A stretch of DNA of 64,000 nt from Fibrisoma limi BUZ 3 (GTDB lineage Bacteria; Bacteroidota; Bacteroidia; Cytophagales; Spirosomataceae): positions 124,001 to 188,000 of the forward strand of contig NZ_CAIT01000007.1 of assembly GCF_000296815.2 (NCBI RefSeq), written 5' to 3'. Made by a program: the position numbers and the translations under genes. Below are positions 52,994 through 60,812 of this stretch, piece by piece (the first letter of the stretch is position 1; each line of letters begins with the position of its first letter). The notes under the pieces were generated by a model that saw nothing but the letters and a program-made list of their open reading frames with translations, did not search any database and was not told where the DNA came from.

Positions 52994-53791
52994 ATGTACG
53001 ACTTGATAACCTACGAACTGCAAGCCGGAGTTTGCCGCATTACGCTCAACCGCCCGCAGGTATACAATGCCCTGAGCCAGGGGCTTATTCGCGACATTAC
53101 GGCCGCCATTGAAGCCGCCGGTGCCGACGAGAGCGCACGGGTAGTTGTACTGACTGGAGCGGGCGACAAGGCATTTTGCTCCGGCGCTGACCTCAAGGAA
53201 GGATTCGCGAACGCAACGGCAGCGGGTGGTTCCATGCAACTCGGCGATACGTTGCGCAGCGGCTACCATCCGATGATCAAAGCCATCCGAAATCTGCCCA
53301 AGCCGGTCATCGGCCGCATCAACGGCGTAGCAGCCGGAGCGGGCTGTTCACTGGCCCTGGCCTGCGACGTCGTGATTTGCGCCGATGACGCGTATTTCAG
53401 CCAGATCTTCGTCAACATCGGTCTCATGCCCGACGCAGGCTCTACGTTCTTCCTGCCGCGGCTGATTGGTCCGCAAAAGGCGTTTGAGCTATGCAGCACC
53501 GGTCGCCGTGTGTACGGTCCCGAAGCCGCCCAGCTTGGACTCGTCAGTCGCTCGGTGCCCGCCACGGAGTTAGATCAAGCCGTCGACGACGTAGTAGGCT
53601 ACTACGCTACGGCTCCCACCAAAGCCATTGGTGCAATGAAAAACGTGCTGAACCAATCACTGTATTCCGATCTTGATCACCAGTTAGAGCAGGAAGCTGA
53701 CAATCAGGATGCTCTGGGCCGTTCGCAGGATGCGGCAGAGGGCATCGGTGCCTTTCTGATGAAGCGGAAAGCAAATTTTTCAGGAAAATAG
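52994..53791 (+). CDS. Enoyl-CoA hydratase/isomerase (PaaG-like)
   Basis: A 266-residue crotonase-fold enzyme. The first oxyanion-hole segment is LTGAGDKAFCSGADLKEG and the second is GRINGVAAGAGCSLALACDVV, followed by FVNIGLMPDAGSTFFLPRLIG. The Asp in the last segment, where hydratases usually carry a Glu, and the overall pattern are closest to PaaG, the 1,2-epoxyphenylacetyl-CoA isomerase of phenylacetate breakdown, but no other paa gene is in view. The ATG at 52994 is preferred over the long upstream extension. The tRNA-Arg promoter begins directly at its stop codon. Confidence 0.88.
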   Translation: MYDLITYELQAGVCRITLNRPQVYNALSQGLIRDITAAIEAAGADESARVVVLTGAGDKAFCSGADLKEGFANATAAGGSMQLGDTLRSGYHPMIKAIRNLPKPVIGRINGVAAGAGCSLALACDVVICADDAYFSQIFVNIGLMPDAGSTFFLPRLIGPQKAFELCSTGRRVYGPEAAQLGLVSRSVPATELDQAVDDVVGYYATAPTKAIGAMKNVLNQSLYSDLDHQLEQEADNQDALGRSQDAAEGIGAFLMKRKANFSGK

Positions 53792-53823
53792 ATTGACAAG
53801 CGCCTTTTTTATCCCTACTTTTG
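53792..53823 (+). promoter_or_regulatory. Promoter of tRNA-Arg
   Basis: TTG at 53793-53795 and TACTTTTG at 53816-53823 are separated by 20 nt, an almost ideal Bacteroidota -33/-7 pair, with the tRNA starting 36 nt later. This is the clearest promoter in the window and supports the phylum assignment. Confidence 0.8.
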
Positions 53824-53858
53824 CACTCCCAATCAACGGGAAACGCACTACGCGTGTC

Positions 53859-53932
53859 GCATTCGTAGCTCAATTGGATAGAGCACCTGACTACGGATCA
53901 GGAGGTTTGGGGTTCGAATCCCTACGAGTGCA
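53859..53932 (+). tRNA. tRNA-Arg (anticodon ACG)
   Basis: A 74-nt cloverleaf. The acceptor stem GCATTCG pairs with CGAGTGC, including one G-T pair. The D arm contains AGCTCAATTGGATAGAGC, the anticodon stem-loop is CCTGA-CTACGGA-TCAGG with anticodon ACG, and the T arm contains GGTTCGAATCC. The discriminator base is A, and the CCA end is not encoded. It reads CGN Arg codons. Its 3' end borders the genomic island, and tRNA genes are common integration sites. Confidence 0.95.
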
Positions 53933-53949
53933 CAGAGTATCAACAACAG

Positions 53950-53984
53950 GAGCCTTGCAATTCACTGATTTGCAAGGCTCTTTT
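53950..53984 (+). terminator. Rho-independent terminator after tRNA-Arg
   Basis: GAGCCTTGCAA pairs with TTGCAAGGCTC around a 9-nt loop, followed by four Ts. It ends the tRNA transcript. Confidence 0.88.
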
Positions 53985-54134
53985 GCTTGTAATCAATAAG
54001 TTAGGTCTAATTGTGAGTGTTCGCTATCGTTCGCTTTAATTCTATCTTATTCGCCAAGTGTGATACGCTTTTGATACACACAGTCAAAGCGTTTTACCCA
54101 AGTAGGTTTGTGCCGTATTTAAACCTACGGCAAA

Positions 54135-54263
54135 ATGATAACAGCAAAAGTTAACTTCAAACCTGTGTATAATCGACGTAAACAACTAGACCGTAATGGC
54201 AGAGCCTCCGTACTGATAGAAGCCTACCAGAATGGGAAACGTCGATATTTTAAAACAGGTATA
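54135..54263 (+). pseudogene. N-terminal fragment of a tyrosine-type integrase
   Basis: From the ATG at 54135, 43 codons read as the arm-type DNA-binding start of Bacteroidota phage/element integrases (KVNFKPVYNRRKQLDRNG, ASVLIEAYQNGKRRYFKTGI). The frame then enters the left end of the IS element and stops within a few codons. The catalytic domain is absent on the other side of the IS, where mcrC sequence is found instead. The island has therefore lost its own recombinase, at least in this copy. Confidence 0.75.
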
Positions 54264-54329
54264 TGTAAGTATCCCTAAAATTCGGACAGTTTTGAATTAG
54301 AGAAAAATGCTAATTTTAAACTGATTCCC

Positions 54330-54620
54330 ATGAAAAAGACCCGATTCACCGAATCCCAAATTGTCAAAATCCTTAAGCAGCAGGAGAATGGCATCCCCAC
54401 CAAGGAAATTTGCCGCGAACATGGCATTTCTGAAGCTACTTTTTATAATTGGAAGAGCAAGTATGGTGGTATGGAAGCTTCCGATGTCAAACGGCTCAAA
54501 GACCTCGAAGAGGAGAACGCTCGCTTGAAGAAGATGTACGCTGATCTGGCGATGGACAATCAAATCCTGAAGGATCTGTTCACAAAAAAAGGTTGGGCCC
54601 TGCCACCAAAAGGCAATTAG
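54330..54620 (+). CDS. IS3-family transposase OrfA
   Basis: A 96-residue DNA-binding subunit with a helix-turn-helix (KEICREHGISEATFYNWKSKYGG) and a C-terminal leucine-zipper-like helix (DLEEENARLKKMYADLAMD). It belongs to the group whose OrfA starts KKTRFTESQIVKIL, as in IS407-type elements. An A7G run near its 3' end (about 54583-54590) is a plausible slippery site for -1 frameshifting into orfB to give the OrfAB transposase. Confidence 0.92.
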   Translation: MKKTRFTESQIVKILKQQENGIPTKEICREHGISEATFYNWKSKYGGMEASDVKRLKDLEEENARLKKMYADLAMDNQILKDLFTKKGWALPPKGN

Positions 54621-55438
54621 CCGAGGAGATTGTTCAGGAGCACGCTATTCCCGTGAGCAGGGCCTGTCAGCTAGTGTCTTTACCGCGTTCGCAATTCTAT
54701 TATAACACCAGGAAGGATGATACGGCTGTGATTGAGGTATTGCAGGATTTGGCTTTTGCCCATCCTTCGTATGGGTTCCGGAAACTGTTTGCCTATATCC
54801 GAAGATCTGGCCAGACCTGGAATCATAAAAAGGTGTATAGGATTTATAAACTGCTCAAGCTGAATAGAAAACGTAAGGGGAAGCGTAGGCTGCCAACTCG
54901 AGTGAAGCATCCGCTGCAACAACAGACCGCAATTAACAGCAGTTGGAGTATGGATTTCATGAGTGATACGATGGTAGGTAACCGTAAATTCCGGACGTTC
55001 AACGTCATCGATGATTGTACGAGGGAGGTGCTGGCGATTGAGATCGACACCTCACTTTCCAGCAAAAGGATCATCCGAACGTTGGAACGGGTGATAAAAG
55101 AACGAGGAAAGCCCAAGACCATTCGAACCGACAATGGCCCGGAATTTACTTCGGGTGATTTTGAGCTTTGGTGTAGGGGCGAGAAGATTGAGATTCAATA
55201 CATCCAGCCAGGCAAACCGATGCAAAATGGGTACGTTGAACGGTTCAATCGACTATACCGGGAGGCTATTTTGGATGCTTACCTATTTTTTGACCTTGAA
55301 CAGGTCCGGCAATTGACGAGCGATTGGATAGAGGAATATAATCTAAGAAGACCCCATGAGTCATTGGGTAATCTCACGCCCGAAGAGTGGAAAAGCAGGG
55401 TGATTGAAAACGAAGAAACTCTAATTGGTACTGTCTGA
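54593..55438 (+). CDS. IS3-family transposase OrfB (DDE integrase domain)
   Basis: A 281-residue catalytic part. After an N-terminal HTH_21 region (FAHPSYGFRKLFAYIRRSG) comes the rve-type integrase core with the DDE residues: D in SWSMDFMSDTM, D in IRTDNGPEFTSGD and E in MQNGYVERFNRLYRE. The C-terminus ends with the IS3 signature EYNLRRPHESLGNLTPEEW. There is no good independent start (TTG at 54593), consistent with translation as an OrfA-OrfB frameshift fusion. The frame is uninterrupted, so the element may still be active. Confidence 0.92.
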   Translation: MGPATKRQLAEEIVQEHAIPVSRACQLVSLPRSQFYYNTRKDDTAVIEVLQDLAFAHPSYGFRKLFAYIRRSGQTWNHKKVYRIYKLLKLNRKRKGKRRLPTRVKHPLQQQTAINSSWSMDFMSDTMVGNRKFRTFNVIDDCTREVLAIEIDTSLSSKRIIRTLERVIKERGKPKTIRTDNGPEFTSGDFELWCRGEKIEIQYIQPGKPMQNGYVERFNRLYREAILDAYLFFDLEQVRQLTSDWIEEYNLRRPHESLGNLTPEEWKSRVIENEETLIGTV

Positions 55439-55455
55439 GATTAGGGGTACTTACA

Positions 55456-56632
55456 GTTAGCCTGGTTCAATTATAAAGATGGTAGATGGTGGGCAGGTCG
55501 ATTCATCGGAGAAGCAACATTTTCTTATAATCAGCAAACTTACAAGATAATCATTACACCTAGATTTGGCCATGCATTCATCATGCGAATGTTTGAAGTA
55601 ATCTTTAACATACGCTTGTTGGACTCTCAATCGGTCATCGCCAAATCAGATAATTATGAATCACTCCTGCGAAAGCTAATAGCTTTAATCTGGCTACAAA
55701 AACTTGCTGACGCTAACAGACACGGCTTACCTAGAACAAACGCAACTGACACTCATACTGGCTCATCCGTAAAAGGCCAAATCAATGTAAAGAAGACAAT
55801 CCAAGAATACATATCGCACAATCACATTACAAGTAACGTACGTCACAGAACATACGATCCTATAGTTACAACTATTTTATGGCAGGCTTACCTTATACTA
55901 AGTAAACAATACAACATCAGGCAAATTAGCCACACAGACAGTGCTTTAGATGCTATTCAACACCTTCAACGTATTGCTGTACTCAACCAAAAGGTTACCC
56001 TTCATCAATATCGAAGCATTAAATACAAGGTATTATACCAGTCCTACAAGCCAGTGGTAGACTTGTCGTGGCAAATTTTAGCTAACAGCATGTTTAGCAA
56101 CGAGCAAAAAGACAAAACAAAAGGATTTGGTTTGTTCCTAGATGTAGCTGAACTATGGGAAAGCTACTTGTACACGCTTTTCAAGCGAGCTTACACACCT
56201 CTAGGCTGGAACATTGAAAAGCCTGAAGTCGTCGCCTATCCAGGTAAGCTTTTCCAACGGAAGCTCATACCTGACATTGTACTTTCAAAAGATGACAAGT
56301 ATTGTGTCTGGGATGCAAAATACAAACGAATGAACTTCAATCCTTACGACGTTGACAGATCTGATTTCTTTCAGATACATACTTATGTTCAATATTTTGC
56401 AGCTAACTATCAAGTAATATCCTGCGGTCTTATATATCCAGTAAATAATGAGCCTACTGACTACGAAAAACTAGTGGATAACACGCTTTTCGGACTCGGA
56501 CAAATTAAAACGACATTCTCCATTTACACAATGAATGTAAATGAATATAAAGCACACAACAACATTAAAGAAACTGAAACAGATTTTACGAAAACATTTT
56601 ATATTAATTTGCTAATGAATAATAATATATAA
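55456..56632 (+). pseudogene. 5'-truncated mcrC-type restriction component
   Basis: The frame is open from the IS edge, and the McrC signature AGRFIGEATFSYNQQ-TYKIIITPRFG lies before the first ATG at 55583, which shows that the real start was lost to the IS. The C-terminal half keeps the PD-(D/E)xK nuclease motif (KLIPDIVLSKDD, then CVWDAKYKRMNF). McrC pairs with the GTPase McrB or an McrB-like AAA+ protein to cut modified DNA; no such partner is in the window, presumably deleted with the missing mcrC start. The remaining ORF from 55583 would give 349 residues, probably without function as a restriction enzyme. Confidence 0.8.
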
Positions 56633-56734
56633 GCTTTCTTTTCAAAAGGGTTTACATATAACATATATTTAATATCAAGTAATAACTAGTACAAAAAGGG
56701 GATTTTTCCCGTAGACTTGAAATATTATAGAAGC

Positions 56735-56742
56735 TACTTTTG
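56735..56742 (+). promoter_or_regulatory. -7 element upstream of the metalloprotease operon
   Basis: TACTTTTG matches TAnnTTTG and lies 24 nt before the ATG at 56766. A TTG at 56717-56719 is nearer than the ideal -33 spacing. It suggests that the four-gene operon has its own promoter, independent of the broken mcrC. Confidence 0.45.
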
Positions 56743-56765
56743 GCTGTCAAAATACAATATATGTA

Positions 56766-58127
56766 ATGTCAGTCAAGCTAGATGTTCGTCTAGAAAGCGT
56801 GGGAACACGCTTTAGACTATTCCCACAACCCCGATTTCTTTCAGCATTTCAGACACCGGAAACTGTATATATATCAGTACCGCCTGAAGAAATAAAGCCA
56901 GGCCCAGCTGACAACAGGATGATTGTGATTGATGCAATAAATAAACTTCCATATTCAAGGTTTTTCCGCCCACCATACATAGGTGCTAAAAACCCACCTG
57001 TTCAACCGAGCTCAGATGGCCATTTTGATCATTTAGATATTGAAAGCAGGGAATTTTCCTGCGCAACCATGTACGCCACTGTGAGAAGAGTGTTAGATAT
57101 ATGGGAAGATTACTTTGGACATCAGATTGAATGGCATTTTGAAGCTGACTTCAGCCGACTAGAGTTAATACCACTAATTGAGTGGAATAATGCTCAATCA
57201 GGTTATGGCTTTTTGGAATTTGGATATGGGCGGTCAATAACCGGAGGTATTGATCGAACTCGTCCTTACTGCCAAAATTTTGATGTGTTAGCTCACGAAA
57301 TTGGACATAGTATAATTTTCTCAAAAATAGGAGTACCCGAGAATAGCCAAGAAGAGCATTTAGATTTTTGGGGAATGCATGAATCGGCTGGTGATCTAGT
57401 CGCTATTGTTGCCTCTTTGCACTTTGATACTGTAATTACATACATCTTAAATAAATCGTGCGGCAACTTATTTACGGTTAATGAACTTGATAGAGTTGGA
57501 GAACTTTCTGAAAGTAGAGAAATAAGAATTGCGTTCAACTACAAACGAATGTCTGATGTGGGGGCCGAACCTCACGACCGCTCAGTTCCACTGACCGGAG
57601 GCATCTTTGATGTGTTTGTTGAAGTATTCCAGAAGGAATTAGTGAATAATGGTCTAATCACACAAGCTTTGGCAGATCTCTCTAATTCCGGCCCCAATCA
57701 AAGTCAAGACTTATCGGACATCCAGAATCGTTTTGCTGCAGCTTACAAAGGCAACGAAGCCGGTTTTAAAGACGCTTTATTATTCGCAAGAGATTACCTC
57801 GGTCAATTATTGGCAATAACCTGGAGTAATTTGTCGCCTAATCATTTGACTTACCATACTATTCTGAGAGGTCTACTACGTGCTGATAGGCAAATCACTA
57901 ACGGAGAACACCAAGATACCATTAGAACTTGTTTTGCTTGGCGGGAGATTAGTTTGATTCCCGGCTCCCTATTGTTGCGCCCACATACGGTACAGGAATG
58001 TGGTCTTACTGCTGGCCCTGATTTTGTAGATGGATTAATAGAAAGACTTAATCAAAAAGATCCAAAAGTTATAGAAGCATTGCAACAAATTTTAAGGGAT
58101 AAGCCAGCGAAAAAGAAGAAAAGTTAG
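56766..58127 (+). CDS. Putative zinc metalloprotease (gluzincin type), first gene of island operon
   Basis: A 453-residue protein without signal peptide or membrane segment, so probably cytoplasmic. The zinc site is HEIGH at 177-181 (LAHEIGHSIIF), followed 25 residues later by E206 in MHESAGDLVAIV, the spacing used by thermolysin- and fungalysin-type gluzincins for the third zinc ligand. A preceding FLEFGYGRSITGGI and a following GGIFDVFVEVF segment also fit that fold. I do not recognise the particular family. The C-terminus is lysine-rich (DKPAKKKKS). It leads a same-strand series of four genes with gaps of 44, 30 and 10 nt. A role as the protease effector of the operon is inference. Confidence 0.75.
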   Translation: MSVKLDVRLESVGTRFRLFPQPRFLSAFQTPETVYISVPPEEIKPGPADNRMIVIDAINKLPYSRFFRPPYIGAKNPPVQPSSDGHFDHLDIESREFSCATMYATVRRVLDIWEDYFGHQIEWHFEADFSRLELIPLIEWNNAQSGYGFLEFGYGRSITGGIDRTRPYCQNFDVLAHEIGHSIIFSKIGVPENSQEEHLDFWGMHESAGDLVAIVASLHFDTVITYILNKSCGNLFTVNELDRVGELSESREIRIAFNYKRMSDVGAEPHDRSVPLTGGIFDVFVEVFQKELVNNGLITQALADLSNSGPNQSQDLSDIQNRFAAAYKGNEAGFKDALLFARDYLGQLLAITWSNLSPNHLTYHTILRGLLRADRQITNGEHQDTIRTCFAWREISLIPGSLLLRPHTVQECGLTAGPDFVDGLIERLNQKDPKVIEALQQILRDKPAKKKKS

Positions 58128-58171
58128 AATTCAAAATATTTAATTAGCAAAAAATTCTAACAATCAAAACA

Positions 58172-60325
58172 ATGAAATTTGCTTGTACTTTTATAATTGT
58201 ACTTATTATCACAACATTGTCTGAAATTAATATAGTCAAAGGTCAAACAATATCTTTAAGGTATAATGAATATGATATAAGCGACAAGCATGCCCAAGAT
58301 ACAATTTTACTTGAAATTAATAGACCAGATCCAGCAATACCTTTAGCACAACTCACCATAGAAAAGAAGGGAGTACGATTTAATAAGCGTTCAGATCAGC
58401 AATTATTTAACGCTTTTAAAATAGATTCAACACCAATAAACAATAATATAAGGGTTATAGTAGATACAAGAGTAACTCAAAATACAGGTAGTTACGAGCT
58501 TTCTTTAGATGTATCTTCAAACAAGCCCTTAAATACCCTATTGATAAAGTTTAACCATTCACCAGCAATTATTAAAAATATAGAAGAACTAACAATTGAG
58601 CAGGAACTATATCACTATGGAAACCCTACCATTGTTAAACAACCAATACTTAGAATACAAGAGACATCAGGCAGTTCAAAAATAACGACTAGATTAACAG
58701 ATATACTTGTAACAAACCAAATAATGATAGACTTTGAGCAAGACTCAATTAACTTAAACCCAAATCAACAAACAGATCTTACTTACACAACAAAAGGTAA
58801 TTTTCCGCTTGGTCCATTAAAGGGCTCCTTTGAGATAAATGCCCCACAACTAACATCTGCCAAACAAATAAATTATAATATTATTACAAAAAGACCTTAC
58901 TGGTACATACCAATAACATTAATAATGGGTATTGCCTTGAGCTTTCTTTTTAAGACAGTTTTATCAAATTACATTTCTTTGAATGAATCTAAGTTAATTA
59001 TATATGAGTTAATAACTTTAATTAAAAAAGATCAACAAAAACATTTAGACGAAGAATTTAACAAGAAGTGCAATACTATTATAAGTGATCTTGTTAAGGA
59101 GGCAAAGTCAAGACCAAGTTTCAGAACAGCTGCGCTTAAACTAGATCAAGAGAAAAAGCGAGTAGAAGATTTTCTTAATGATAAAAGGGATGAGTTTAAC
59201 GAATTAGTAAAAGATCTAAATAAAAGGAGAGAAATAACAAAGAGTGCATTTGAAGAACTAATCTCACTCCCTAAGTTTACCTCATTTACATTACAATCAA
59301 TATTATATACAGTGCTTTTAAGTAAAGAAAAAACGATAGAAAATTACTTTATTGATGATAATATTTATGAACTTTCTAAACTACTAACTAGTATAAAAAT
59401 GAATTTAGTGCTTGAGGTTTCTAAAAGTATTATTCATTGGAAAAATAAAATAGATAATTTGTTGCCAATACTAGAAAGTCACTTAAAGCCTTATTCTGAG
59501 ACAGACTTAGAGCTGTTTAACAAATTAATTGCCATTAGGACGGCAGTGATAAAATCACCGAAAAATTTTCCAGAGGTAAAAACATCTATACCAATAACTA
59601 ATGAATTGCAAACAAACTTAGAAGATGTTATTAAACTATATTCTTTGAAGATTATACAAACATTATATAAAGTTGAACCATTAATACGGCAATATTACTC
59701 ATCTATGAGTAGTTATGAAGAATTGTCTACTAAAATAACTAGCTATATACAATTAATTAGGTCAGCGGCCCCTGAAGATCTTGTGCAGGTGATTAGTAAA
59801 AATTATAAAGATATAGCAAATGCTTGGAGAGAGGTAGTTTATCAGTCTCCCTTATCTGGATTAGATAAGGGTATAGATAATGACTTAATAAATCATAGAT
59901 ATGAGGATGCAGTTCAAAAAGCTATAACGATTATTAAAAACTCGGCAGGAGGTTTAGCACTCCAAGCTAACGCTGCCATGGTTTTGAATACAAACAAACA
60001 AATTATATTACAACACTTAAGCTCATCATTTACTACAAACACCAACGTTCTAACAATTCCATTTAACTCAGTATTTCAAGCGAGTAGTCAATTGGATAGA
60101 GAAATTATTGAAAATCGTATAATATCCTTTAAATCTTTACGGACTGCGCTTGTCTTGATAGGCATCATCTTTATTGGCTGTATGATCTATAAGACTACTT
60201 TCATTGGCACAATCGAAGAGCTCTTTGGAATATTTATATGGGCGTTCACATTTGATTTGTCCATAAATACAGCATTTGACTACTTAACAACTGGACTACA
60301 GAAATCTAAAACTATTATTAGTTGA
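58172..60325 (+). CDS. Membrane-spanning protein with periplasmic and coiled-coil cytoplasmic domains, unknown family
   Basis: A 717-residue protein of unknown function. It has a signal peptide (FIIVLIITTLSEINIVKG), a beta-rich domain at about 25-240 that should lie in the periplasm, one membrane segment at about 244-265 (YIPITLIMGIALSFLF), a long helical, charged region at about 266-650 in the cytoplasm with coiled-coil stretches (DQEKKRVEDFLNDKRDEFNE), and two further hydrophobic helices near 655-677 and 681-700. No enzymatic motif is visible. Very AT-rich codon use. It is the second gene of the operon, 44 nt after the metalloprotease gene, and would make a natural sensor or membrane anchor. 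Confidence 0.72.
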   Translation: MKFACTFIIVLIITTLSEINIVKGQTISLRYNEYDISDKHAQDTILLEINRPDPAIPLAQLTIEKKGVRFNKRSDQQLFNAFKIDSTPINNNIRVIVDTRVTQNTGSYELSLDVSSNKPLNTLLIKFNHSPAIIKNIEELTIEQELYHYGNPTIVKQPILRIQETSGSSKITTRLTDILVTNQIMIDFEQDSINLNPNQQTDLTYTTKGNFPLGPLKGSFEINAPQLTSAKQINYNIITKRPYWYIPITLIMGIALSFLFKTVLSNYISLNESKLIIYELITLIKKDQQKHLDEEFNKKCNTIISDLVKEAKSRPSFRTAALKLDQEKKRVEDFLNDKRDEFNELVKDLNKRREITKSAFEELISLPKFTSFTLQSILYTVLLSKEKTIENYFIDDNIYELSKLLTSIKMNLVLEVSKSIIHWKNKIDNLLPILESHLKPYSETDLELFNKLIAIRTAVIKSPKNFPEVKTSIPITNELQTNLEDVIKLYSLKIIQTLYKVEPLIRQYYSSMSSYEELSTKITSYIQLIRSAAPEDLVQVISKNYKDIANAWREVVYQSPLSGLDKGIDNDLINHRYEDAVQKAITIIKNSAGGLALQANAAMVLNTNKQIILQHLSSSFTTNTNVLTIPFNSVFQASSQLDREIIENRIISFKSLRTALVLIGIIFIGCMIYKTTFIGTIEELFGIFIWAFTFDLSINTAFDYLTTGLQKSKTIIS

Positions 60326-60355
60326 ACCAACATATTAACTTAAACATAATTAATC

Positions 60356-60802
60356 ATGGCAAAGAAGAAGCAGCCTGAAGAAGAGGCAAGAAAGAAAGTA
60401 TCTGAGCATAGAAAGTTTACCACAAAAGTCTCTAAAGATTTTTTTGTTAATAGCTTATTAGGGAGTGTACTAGTAGCTAGTGCAGACGGCCCAGACCCCT
60501 TTACTTTTGTAATAACAATAGATATTATACCTGGATTGACTATTAAATCCATTAATGTAAATGGAGTAATGGCTAAAGAAAACGATTTTAAGGTGTCTGG
60601 CAGTAAAATAACATGTGAGGTTAAAGCCTTTGTATCTACTTTCAACTTTCTCTTAATAATTGAAGCCGAAGGGACCTCAAATACATCAACTACTTTCAAC
60701 CTTACTTGTGACAAAAAGAAGGTATTTGATAAAGACCAAGAAATTGTTATACTTTCAACAGGGCGGGGAGGTTTTGCCAAATCAAACGTACCACTACCAT
60801 AA
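60356..60802 (+). CDS. Small basic protein of unknown function, third gene of island operon
   Basis: A 148-residue soluble protein. The first 25 residues are highly charged (AKKKQPEEEARKKVSEHRK); the rest is a compact, probably beta-sandwich domain (FTFVITIDIIPGLTIKSINVNG and FVSTFNFLLIIEAEGT). No signal peptide and no recognised family. It begins 30 nt after the membrane protein gene, and the next gene starts 10 nt after its stop, so it is firmly embedded in the operon. Confidence 0.7.
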   Translation: MAKKKQPEEEARKKVSEHRKFTTKVSKDFFVNSLLGSVLVASADGPDPFTFVITIDIIPGLTIKSINVNGVMAKENDFKVSGSKITCEVKAFVSTFNFLLIIEAEGTSNTSTTFNLTCDKKKVFDKDQEIVILSTGRGGFAKSNVPLP

Positions 60803-60812
60803 CAGAACAGCC

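Larger units (their letters stand above)
54264..55455 (+). mobile_element. IS3-family insertion sequence (IS407-like)
   Basis: A 1192-bp element with imperfect terminal inverted repeats. The left end reads TGTAAGTATCCCTAA and the right end, complemented, TGTAAGTACCCCTAA, both followed by a shared GACAGT. It carries overlapping orfA and orfB in the order and relative frame (-1) typical of IS3. The flanks (ATA on the left, GTT on the right) show no target duplication, and the two sides belong to unrelated genes, so a deletion next to the element, or recombination between two copies, is likely. Confidence 0.9.

Noticed and set aside
55583-56632. A complete 349-residue protein beginning at the ATG at 55583
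   Set aside because: McrC-like sequence continues upstream in the same frame to the IS border, so this ATG is internal and the gene is truncated.
60660-60812. 51-codon upstream extension of the exported island protein
   Set aside because: It overlaps the preceding gene in another frame, and the ATG at 60813 immediately precedes a good signal peptide.
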